Shown in pieces: positions 56,051 to 64,000 of a stretch of DNA of 64,000 bases. The notes under the pieces were generated by a model. It worked only from the letters and a program-made list of their open reading frames with translations, did no database searches and was not told the DNA's origin. The position numbers and the translations under genes are program-made. The first letter of the stretch is position 1. Every line of letters begins with the position of its first letter. Source of the stretch: Anniella stebbinsi (taxonomy: Eukaryota; Chordata; Lepidosauria; Squamata; Anniellidae); assembly GCA_029215795.1 (NCBI GenBank), contig JARDYH010000003.1, positions 64,550,109-64,614,108 of the forward strand. The letters run 5' to 3'.

Positions 56051-57666
56051 TTGGCTGAGGTGGCTCTGCCTCTTCATCAAGGAGAGATGCCGTTGCTGCT
56101 GGGGGCAGTTCTGGGGTGGCTGTCTCTTCCCCCCCCCTTTAAAATTAAGTGCAAGTGTGCCTTTTTTGTGCTTAAGCAGGCAGAGGCACCAGCAGCAGCG
56201 CCTCCTGAAAGGTCTGCCCACAAGGCCCTCTTTGAAGAGCCACTACCAGAGGCCGGTGGCAGCAGCACTAGTCTTGGAGTAGGAGTAACACCATCTCCGG
56301 CTCCAGTTGTTGAGGTGGGGAGCCCGCTCAGCGATCTTTTCCCTGAGATCGCTGAGGTGAAGCAGCCAGTTGAGGTTGGGGAGGAGCAGCAGCAGGCAGA
56401 AGTGGCTCCCTCGCCACTCTCCCTAACCTCTTCAAGGCCTTCTACCCTTGCTCCTGCGTCTGGGTATCAGCACACCCACAGTTATATGGTCATGGACGGG
56501 GGAGCCAATATGGTCAGGGCAGTGCGTGAGGGCAGTTTTGAGGGGTTCCACTGCATCGCCCACATCTTAAACCTCATAGTGAGGGGTGAGCTTGGCATGG
56601 GGAGCAGCAGCAGTGGCCTTCCCCCTCCCGTGCCCACAATGCACAATGTCCTGGACAGCTGTCGAAGGGTGGATGGACACTTCCATCACAGTGTCAAAGG
56701 AAGTCGGTTGCTGCAGGAGAAGCAGGCGGAGTTGGATCTCCCGCAGCACCAGCTCCTTCAGGACGTTGCGACACGTTGGAACTCCACCTACCTCATGCTT
56801 GAGCATATGGAGGAGCAACAGCGTGCTGTGCATGAAATGTGCAGGGTCAGGGTCATAGGTATCCAGGCACCACTGGCCAGGTAGCAGTGGGATACCATGT
56901 CCCATCTGGTGACGGTCCCCAAGCCTTTCCTTGAGGCCACAGAGACCCTCAGCAGCAGCACTGCCCTACTCAGCCAGGTGATCCCTGTGGCCAGGGATCT
57001 CCAGACCAAGATGCGGCACTTTCTGGAGGTTGGGGATCCCATCACCAGGAGGCACTTCCCGCAAGATGTGTGGGAAGTGGTGAACAGGCTGAAGACAGGA
57101 CTAAGCAAGAGAATGGAGCCCATTATGAAGGAAAGGATCTACACCTTGGCCATGATGTGTGATCCTTGTGTTAAAGATAGTGTGTGCAATGCCAATTCTA
57201 GGCTGGGGTGGGTGGAACTACTAGTGGGGAAAGTTCAGGCTGCATGGGAAATCAGGCTTGGACAGGTAGCGGCAGCAGAGGAGGAGGAGGCCACAGCTTC
57301 CCAGGTTAGCAGTCCCTGCAGCAGGACCAGCAGAGGCCTTGGGTTCTGGGCAAATGCCCTACAGGAAGTGGTTGGTCAGGCAGGCGACCAACCCACCCAT
57401 CAGGATGATGCTACAACTGCTGTGCAGCGTTACCTGGTGGAAGCCAAGGAGAACATCTCCGTCGAGCCAGATCTGGCTTGGGTGGCCCGAGATAGACTGA
57501 GCTGCCCACGACCAGTGTTCCAAGCGAGCAGGTGTTCTCGATGGCAGGTGACGTCATGACACCTCACTGCTCTTGCTTGGATGCTGAGTTAGTGGAGCAG
57601 CTCGTCTTTCTCAAAGCGAACCTGCCCCTGCTGGGATACCCCACCCTCAATCCCTCTGGGGAGTGA
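56051..57666 (+). pseudogene. hAT-superfamily transposase, broken
   Basis: A hAT transposase cuts and joins the ends of its transposon in the nucleus. Here one frame runs from about 56051 (no ATG at this point; upstream codons belong to the leader) to 57559 with a single in-frame TAG at 56882. Landmarks are MVMDGGANMV (about residues 147-156, the second-aspartate region of the RNase H fold), FHCIAHILNLIV just after, VATRWNSTYLMLEHMEEQQR near residue 245, then the helical region and a FWANAL segment. The dimerisation segment SVPSEQVFSMAGD appears only in another frame at about 57517-57555 and ends at a TGA at 57664-57666, showing a one-base frameshift. The LARRYL segment expected before it is deleted. 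The N-terminal BED zinc finger and first catalytic aspartate are missing. It resembles ZBED-type hAT proteins but is inactive as it stands. Confidence 0.88.
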
Positions 57667-58087
57667 GAGACCCGCCTGTTGTTGAGTTGGGTAGGCTCTA
57701 CTTTTGTCTGCCTAATTGTTTTTTATTTTTATTTGCTGTTTTTACAGCTCAGTAACTCAACTCTGATTGCAGGATTCCTTGGTATCCTGTTTCTCCTACC
57801 ATGAGCTATTGAGGGAATGCTAAGCATCTCCCACTGACTATGGTTTAGTCCTGCCTTCATCTGTCTGTCCTGCCTTCATCTGTCAGTCTGCCTGTCAGCC
57901 AGTTCACCACCTTTGTGAGGTAGCTGGATATCTGGGTCAAGGCCCCAAGTTCTATGGCATACTTGTGTATTGAGCTAGCAACTGGCACTCCGCCTGCATC
58001 TGCCCATCTCCGCCTGCTGCCTGCATCTGCCTGCCTGACATCTGTGCCTGGGAAGCGTGTGTTGGCTTGACATTTGGCTGATTCATG
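57667..58087. other. Sequence between transposase and exon-like array
   Basis: It holds duplicated CTGCCTTCATCTGTC pieces (57850-57890) and the first CTGCCTGCATCTGCCTGCCT-type exon-like stretch, which leads to the donor at 58088. Confidence 0.45.
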
Positions 58088-58264
58088 GTAAGTTGAACTA
58101 CTTGGCCCACCTTGCAGGGCTGGTTGTTGTAGCCTTAAAAAAAACACCCTGAGGATTTGCTGCCTGAGTGAAGCAGGCTGCACGGGCAGGGATGGGCTTC
58201 CTCTGGATTCCTCCTAGGAACCAGGAGACTCATTGATTTGGTTTTTTGTCATCTCTTTTTTCAG
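58088..58264 (+). other. Intron-like segment A of the tandem array
   Basis: Donor ATG|GTAAGTT at 58088, pyrimidine tract GTCATCTCTTTTTTCAG, acceptor AG at 58263-58264, and GTGCAGCCTGAGCCTGG just after. The length is 177 bp. Confidence 0.55.
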
Positions 58265-58410
58265 GTGCAGCCTGAGCCTGGCATCCTGGGGCCTTCAGCC
58301 TGACTGACTGCCTGATTGACTGCCTGCCTGCCTGAAGAACCTTCCTTTCTGCATCTGTGCCCACCTGTGCCTGGCTCCCTGCATCCACATCTATCTGATT
58401 CATTTTTTGG

Positions 58411-58778
58411 GTAAGTAAGTTGTACTGGGCCTGCCTTGCAGGGCTGGTTGTTGTTGTAGCCTTAAAAAAAATCAAGGATGTGCTGCCTGAGAGTGAAGCA
58501 GGCTGCACAGCAGGGAACCACTCACATTGGCTGAATTCGGACAACACGATAGTCAATGGTGGGGTAAGAATCAACTTTACAGTTGTTCATCTAGGGGGTA
58601 CTCCCCACACAACATGGTAATAAATAATCAACTGTGGTGTGGATTAGGATCCACGCTGAGTTGACTATGGCAGCATTCAGACGACACAATAGTCAATACA
58701 ACTGACGATTGTCCCCCCCCCCCAGTTGCTTATTGTGTCATCCGAATTCAGCCATTGACATGGTTTTTCATCTTTCAG
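58411..58778 (+). other. Intron-like segment B of the tandem array, with nested MITE
   Basis: Donor TTGG|GTAAGTAAGT at 58411 and acceptor TTTCATCTTTCAG ending at 58778. It is 368 bp, of which 228 bp are the MITE at 58529 plus its duplication. The exon-like segment before it (58265-58410) is 146 bp. Confidence 0.55.
58529..58753. mobile_element. MITE with GGCTGAATTCGGACAACAC ends, copy 3
   Basis: GGCTGAATTCGGACAACACG and TGTCATCCGAATTCAGCC are the inverted ends, and ATT flanks it at 58526-58528 and 58754-58756. It sits within the second intron-like segment of the tandem array, whose other units show the empty site (CACTCATTGACTTGG). Confidence 0.93.
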
Positions 58779-58811
58779 GTTCAGCCTCCTGAGCCTGGCT
58801 TCCTTGGGCCT

Positions 58812-58854
<43 letters not shown>
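58812..58854 (+). repeat. (CTGC)n microsatellite inside an exon-like unit
   Basis: About ten GCCT tetramers. Sister units have only one to three, so the run expanded after the units duplicated. Confidence 0.9.
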
Positions 58855-58935
58855 AAGAACCTTCCTTCCTGCATCTCTTCTGTGCCTACCTGTGCCTGGC
58901 TCCCTGCATTCACATCTAGCTGATTCATTTTTTGG

Positions 58936-59109
58936 GTAAGTAAGTTGTACTGGGCCTGCCTTGCAGGGCTGGTTGTTATAGCCTTAAAAAAAACAATCGA
59001 GGATTTGCTGCCTGAGTAAAGCAGGCAGCATAGGCAGGGATGGGCTTCCTCTGGATTCCTCCAGGGAAGAACTCACTCACTGACTTGGTTTTTCATCTCT
59101 TTTTTTCAG
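58936..59109 (+). other. Intron-like segment C of the tandem array
   Basis: Donor TTTGG|GTAAGTAAG at 58936, pyrimidine tract TCATCTCTTTTTTTCAG, acceptor ending at 59109. It is 174 bp. The exon-like segment before it (58779-58935) is 157 bp. Confidence 0.55.
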
Positions 59110-59239
59110 GTGCAGCCTCCTGAGCCTGGCTTCCTTGGGACTGCATGCCTGCTTGCCTGAAGAACCTTCCTTCCTGCATCTTCTGTGCCCACCTGTGCCT
59201 AGCTCCCTGTATCCATGTCTAGCTGATTCATTTTTTCGG

Positions 59240-59412
59240 GTAAGTAAGTTGTACTGGGCCCACCTTGCAGGGTTGGTTGTTGTTGTATCCTTAAAAAAAA
59301 ATCAAGGACGTGCTGCCTGAGAGTGAAGCAGGCTGCACAGCCAAGGATGGGCTTTCTCCAGGGAACCAGGGAACCACTCACTCATTGACTTGGTTTTCAT
59401 CTCTTCTTTCAG
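59240..59412 (+). other. Intron-like segment D of the tandem array
   Basis: Donor TTCGG|GTAAGTAAG at 59240 and acceptor TCATCTCTTCTTTCAG ending at 59412. It is 173 bp. The exon-like segment before it (59110-59239) is 130 bp, and a final exon-like segment runs from 59413 into CTGCC-rich sequence near 59630. Confidence 0.55.
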
Positions 59413-59640
59413 GTGCAGCCTCCTGAGCCTGGCTTCCTTGGGACTGACTGACTGAAGAACCTTCCTTCCTGCATCTGTGCCCACCTGAGTCTGCTGCCAG
59501 CTTCTGCCCACTTGAGTCTGTTGCCCAGCTGTGCCTGCTGCCCACCTGTGCCTGCTGCCTGCATCTGCCTGCATCTGCCCACCTGAGTCTGCTGCCTGCA
59601 TCTGCCCACCTGTGCCTGCTGCCCAGCTGTACATCTTCAA

Positions 59641-60177
59641 AGGCTTATATTTTGCAGAACAGGGCAAGAATTGTTGTTTGTCTAATTTAGCAGTTTCACA
59701 AGAATGAGCCTTTCTTGGACTTCCTGGTCTAAAATGACTAAGTTTGCATGTTTTCCTCCCCAAATTATAAATCAGCCTGTAATGAAACCCAGGTTTATGA
59801 AATCCATCTTTGCCAAAGAGTTTAGAAAGCTTTCTCAGTCACTTGGCAGTCTCTATTATATTTGGGATTTGTTAGAAATATTTCACATATCTCTATAAAA
59901 GGTTCAGTTAATCATTTTAACTGCATATTTCTGTGTTTATTTTTGAATTTCTTTAAGGCCTAACCAAGAGGAGGAAAAGGATCACAAGCTTGTAGGAAAA
60001 ATAATTTATTTAGTTTATTTGTATGCTACAGATACATTGATTCAGAAATCTGTATCACCTTGAAGTACATACAGAACTCTTGAATCTGGGACTGCTGCAT
60101 TTATTTCAAAGATGTTGTTTCACTGGATGGGATGAGATATACAAAATCCATATGTGTACCCGCAATTCAATGGTCTT
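59641..60177. other. Anonymous AT-rich sequence
   Basis: No gene is recognised and I see no hAT terminus here. Confidence 0.35.
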
Positions 60178-60450
60178 AATTATTATTATTATTATTATTA
60201 TTTATTTCATTTCTAGCCCGCCTCTCCATCCAGATCGAGGCGGGGAACAACACCAAATATAAATATAAAACAATAAAATAGATAAACCGTTAAAACAGAT
60301 AAAAACAAATACATTATTAAAAACATCTTAAAATTAAACTGGATAGGCCTGCCGGAAGAGAGCAGTCTTCACGGCTTTCTTAAATTCCAGAAGACTGCTA
60401 ATTTGTCGAATCTCCTCCGGCAGGTCATTCCACAGCCTGGGAGCGGCAGA
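60178..60450 (-). mobile_element. L2-type LINE 3' end, antisense, with (ATT)n tail
   Basis: The (ATT)n tail at 60178-60204 is followed by AGCCCGCCTCTCCATCCAGA and GATAGGCCTGCCGGAAGAG (antisense). It is the same subfamily as the L2 copy at 6681-7422, which has the matching AATGGCCTGCCGGAAGAG. Confidence 0.8.
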
Positions 60451-61149
60451 AGAGAAGTAATCTATGTATCAGGGTGGCAAGTAGGGGTAACTCCTTTTAA
60501 AAGCACAGCTTTTTAGTCTTCCAGTCCAGAACATAACAATATCTCTTCTCGACCACTCATCCTGACTTAGACATCCATGTGCATCCAAATGTACATGGAA
60601 GTCTTTTTGCACCCTTCCTCTTGAAAAGAATTCATACACAGATGAGCTCTTTCCATTGAAATTACTAAACAGAAGCCAGTGAGGCCAATGACATTCCAAG
60701 AATTAATCAGAGCTTTTCAGTCATCCCTGAGATTTAATTGTTGTCCTTAAAAGGGGTGGGGGAGGAATGGAAAAAGTTGAATTTCTAAATTTGGCAATTT
60801 CATCGAATCTGTTCTGAGATCAGTTATTCCATTGGAGAGGATCTTCCTCAAAGAGGGAGTAAACCATTCTGGATCATAAAATTGCATTAAACATGCCTTT
60901 TACTAAAATGGAAACAATGTCCCTGATACCCATCAAATATCTCCTGTGCAACAAATGAATGGTAACCATGTAAGTAAGATTCCCAATAGATAATGTCACA
61001 AGTTCTGTTCTTAAGATCGCAACAGCCAAGGTGTGATGGGATGTATACATCAGGATAACATATAACAATCATTGCTGCTCCATTCATATCCACATGCACA
61101 GACTATATGCAATTCCAGCTCAGACCCCACTGAAATTAGCAGATGTTGC
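60451..61149. other. Anonymous sequence
   Basis: Nothing recognised. Confidence 0.35.
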
Positions 61150-62050
61150 ATAGCAGCCATGCTTGTTGAATTACACTTTAAGTGAACTGCTGCACAGCCT
61201 AAAGAAAAGGGCTCATTCCTTGTGATATAGCGGATAAGCCAACTAACTCCACAGTTGGGACTTATTTTTGCAAGCGTGTGTCATAATCTCCTGTTTGAAG
61301 GTACCGTAAGTCATCAATCATTCTTAATCAGGTGAAAATGTGCTTTGCCGAGTAATTACCATGGGGTGGCCAGCTTTAAACTAAAATCAAAGATCCTGTT
61401 ACTGAATACACTAAATATGAGATTAATTGTGCTGAAGGGACAGATGGAAATCATTGCACAGGGAGTGGGATGCGGAAAACCTCAACTGAAATCACAATAG
61501 TGCTTTTTGTTTCAAAGGGCAAGATTTGTTTGATACTCTTTGTGCACACAAAGGGTAAACCAGTAACCTGCAATTAATCATACTGGCTAGCACCTTTTTG
61601 AAATTTCAGTATTAAAATAATGGAAAAATAGTCATCTGGATCAATAATCCTACATCAGGATGACAGTTAATGGAGCTAAAATGATCCTGAGCCAACCTGA
61701 TTAACTATGACATACAGTCCATTGGCACAAGTTTCTGAGGAAAAAAACGTAATGTAGCCACTTGGCCACAGGCCTGCGATCTCATTATTCGCAGGGGACT
61801 TTCAGATGGAAAAGAATAAGTGTTCTCAACCTGTCTGGCAAATGAAGCGTGTGCTTCAGTTTAAGTCTGAACCGTCCAAGTGGGCTAAATATTGAAAGGT
61901 ATAATTGAGACGCAGATGCCTAAAGCTAAGCTTGATGCTAAAGACTGTGGTCCTTATTCTGCCATTCATTCCATTGCAGGATCATAGCCTAAGTGCAATC
62001 TCTGCCTTTGGACTTCAGGTGTTTCACTCAGTAATGCACATATGTTTAAC
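61150..62050. other. Repeat-free stretch, possible conserved non-coding DNA
   Basis: No transposon motif, microsatellite or open frame of note is seen in about 900 bp, which is unusual for this window. It holds several homeodomain-type cores (TAATTA near 61358, ATTAAT near 61422, AATTAATC near 61573). Conservation is an inference and cannot be tested here. Confidence 0.3.
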
Positions 62051-62650
62051 ACATGCTTGAATGCTTGACTGGATGGCCCAGAGAGCACTTAACCCCTTGT
62101 AGGATTGCTCTTATGATAATTCGATGTGAGGGAGAGGGAGAGCAGGAGAAAAGAAGGATGACCTCATGCATTAGTACTTACACAGCCAGCAGCATCTCAT
62201 CCATATATGGAGCCAAAAGTTGGCTCTCTACGAGTATTTAATATTGGTGTTCTGAATAGGCTTATCTTTTATCACCCCATCCAGATGCTCATGGGATACA
62301 GATAAGACACTCTCCTTGATACATGGATGGCACATTTCCCTTCCCTGCGATGCACATACACAATGTTCACATTTTGTACCTCCTGCCTTATTTCACATAT
62401 TTAATTCAAATAGATTATTTCAAAAACTCTCTGCTGTGAATAATCGTGTGCAAATTGCTCTGTGTCAGTGCAAGATCATGTCAAAATGCAGTTCTTCAGT
62501 AGACACCCACACTGGGACATGTCTAGGGATGGCTGAGAATTTCAGTTAAGTTTCTATTTTAAAAATATATAAAAAAAATCACATTCAGGATTAAATGAAT
62601 TTCAGAATCATCAGAATCATCATCCTCATCAGATGTAGAAGAAACTGAAA
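62051..62650. other. Anonymous sequence
   Basis: TAGGGATGGCTGAGAATTTC at 62523 looks like a hAT-style terminus, but I find no partner end or duplication. Confidence 0.3.
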
Positions 62651-62659
62651 CATAAATTC

Positions 62660-62800
62660 ATCCATCCAGGCCCAAGACTTCGAGTGCTTAGCTCTGGGTT
62701 TGAATACCTATATATTCAACCATGTTCATGGTGATTTAGACTTGCCATTTCTTTTTTTTTCAGAAAGGCTCCTCATCTTTAACATCTATTGGCAGCTAGA
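62660..62800. repeat. Dispersed repeat shared with 30886-31060
   Basis: CCCAAGACTTCGAGTGCTTA, TATTCAACCATGTTCATGG and CATCTTTAACATCTATTGGC match the other copy in order, with many changes. Confidence 0.6.
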
Positions 62801-62923
62801 ATTGTCTTGAGTGCCCAACTGGGTCTGGGAATCCTGTGAACCCCCCACGTCTGCCCGCTGACCCAGTCAGGCACTCTTGGCACGAGTGTCGACCCTGCCT
62901 GAGCGCCTGCAAGGCCTGTCAAG

Positions 62924-63238
62924 TGCTCAGCAGCAGCCCACCCCTTTGTGCCGAAATTGCACATTTACCCTCCTGCATCAATGACACCTGCTATTGACGC
63001 AACGGGGGGAATTGCGCAATTTCTAGAGCCTCCATAAATTGCACACTTCCCCCGCTACATCAATGGCAGCCTTTACAGCCACCATTGATGCAGCGGGGGG
63101 GGGGGGGAGTGCACAATTTACGTTGGTTCTGGAAATTGTGTAATTCCCGCCATTGCGTCAATAGCAGGTGTCATTGATGCAAGGGGTAAGTGTGAAATTT
63201 TGGCATAAAGGGGAAGGCTGCTGCTAAGCTGCTGAGCA
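62924..63238. repeat. Foldback repeat, about 150-bp arms
   Basis: The left arm (TGCTCAGCAGCAGCCC to CATCAATGGCAGCC) pairs with the right arm (GGCTGCTGCTAAGCTGCTGAGCA and inward), around TTTACAGCC. Pairs such as GCATCAATGACACCTGCTAT with ATAGCAGGTGTCATTGATGC are perfect. A poly-G run of 15 lies in the right arm. Confidence 0.85.
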
Positions 63239-64000
63239 TCAGAATAAGCTTGCACAGCCCAGGGAGTGGGGGCAGACAGTGGCGGTGATGAGTCAAGCAC
63301 CCACTGAGGCATGCAGAGGATAGTTGGCCTGCCCCTACTTGGCAACCGAATGGAATAGCTATGGAATTTCATTTCAGTTCATTTTTGCAAAGAATCTACC
63401 AGGCAGGCTTTGTGAGGGTGCACCATTACTCAGCTCTAGGCAAGAGAGGGTACGTAAGGGAGGTCAGCTAAAACAGCAAGGAACCCTCTGTATACAAGTA
63501 CCCCCCAGAATGCCACCCTAAAATGGATCAGGTGGCATTCTCCAGATCCCTACAAAGGTTTTGGGTCAGGCCTGTTTTATGGCATGAGCAACTGGGAAAT
63601 TGATCTTTTTATTCATGGCAGAAGGTTTTTTTATATATATATATTTAAAAATAAGATCTTTTTAAAACTCTAAGTGGGGAGCAAAACACCACAGTGAGGA
63701 TGGAATGTCTTCAGTGGCCATGAATGCTTACTGACTGTTGGGAGGAAAACACAGAAAACGATGAGGAGAGGATTGGAACTGAGTGGCTGAAAACCGCACT
63801 GTGCCATTTTGTTACCAGTCCCACTTATACGTGTAATACTTCCATCATAAACATATTTCCCCCGAAATATGTTTTGAATTAACTTTGAAGCAAGCATGTT
63901 TAGGACTGCAGCTTTATTTGAATTTTTAATTTATGGTTCAACTAAAATTTGTATGTGAAATGTAAGGGTCCACCAATGAGGGAATGCAAGCTATTGATCA
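63239..64000. other. Anonymous sequence
   Basis: No gene or clear repeat recognised to the window end. Confidence 0.35.

Larger units (their letters stand above)
55299..59640 (+). mobile_element. Decayed, once-autonomous hAT transposon (3' end not found)
   Basis: The start TAGGGATGTGTATCGTATCG and subterminal ACGAT motifs are shared with the non-autonomous copy at 47069. Then follow promoter-like boxes, a broken transposase gene (56051-57666) and a tandem array of exon/intron-like units (about 57990-59640). I cannot find the complement of the 5' terminus downstream, so the right limit given here is the end of the array and may not be the end of the transposon. Confidence 0.65.

Noticed and set aside
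56051..57559. A domesticated, functional ZBED-like host gene
   Set aside because: A TAG at 56882, a frameshift before the dimerisation segment and the missing N terminus argue for a dead transposase.
57990..59640. Tandem array as repeated protein-coding exons
   Set aside because: Exon-like segments of 146, 157 and 130 bp keep no common frame, and antisense glutamine/arginine-rich open frames come from CTGC repeats.
62523..62545. hAT terminus TAGGGATGGCTGAG
   Set aside because: No inverted partner or 8-bp duplication was found within the remaining window.

Overview
The window looks like non-coding DNA from a squamate reptile (lizard or snake). It is AT-rich overall and packed with interspersed repeats. 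L2-type and CR1-type LINE fragments coexist with many hAT and other short inverted-repeat DNA transposons, tRNA-related SINE pieces and frequent microsatellites. No host gene is complete here. The one candidate host coding segment is a 127-bp internal exon on the minus strand at 823-949, with a splice acceptor, a strong splice donor and a single open frame. If it is real, the rest of the window is probably the long upstream intron of that unrecognised gene. The organism call rests on recognising repeat styles, not on a database search.

Layout: 1-6.2 kb holds the candidate exon, a solo-LTR-like block (about 2642-3060, minus strand), a large inverted repeat (4568-4966) and dimeric foldback elements. 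At 6.2-8.3 kb a CR1 LINE is split by an L2 LINE insertion. At 12.3-13.3 kb an antisense LINE 3' end is split by a foldback element. 13.5-36 kb carries several miniature transposons, including two nearly identical CpG-rich elements at 13464 and 35499 in opposite orientation. 31.4-33.56 kb is the best-preserved LINE, an antisense L2 with a reverse transcriptase carrying an intact YADD motif, broken by a GC-rich element at 32343-32903. 36-51 kb is mostly degraded repeats and anonymous sequence. 51.5-54 kb holds two non-autonomous hAT elements, one with four tandem palindromic units. 55.3-59.6 kb holds a decayed hAT transposase gene followed by a tandem array of exon/intron-like units. 60-64 kb contains an L2 end, a stretch free of recognised repeats (possible conserved non-coding DNA) and another foldback.

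The elements relate to one another in several ways. Three hAT families share the terminus TAGGGNTKTGYAYMG, and one carries transposase remains, so it may descend from the source that moved the others. A second terminus, TAGGSTGACCAKAT, is shared by the foldback dimers, a monomer and the GC-rich 32343 element. A third set has ends beginning GGCC or GGCT and 3-bp target duplications (TAT, TAG, AAT, ACT, ATA, ATT). The same palindromic core (CTACTGAGAAACAGGCTTC) sits inside two elements with different termini, which suggests that modules move between transposon families.
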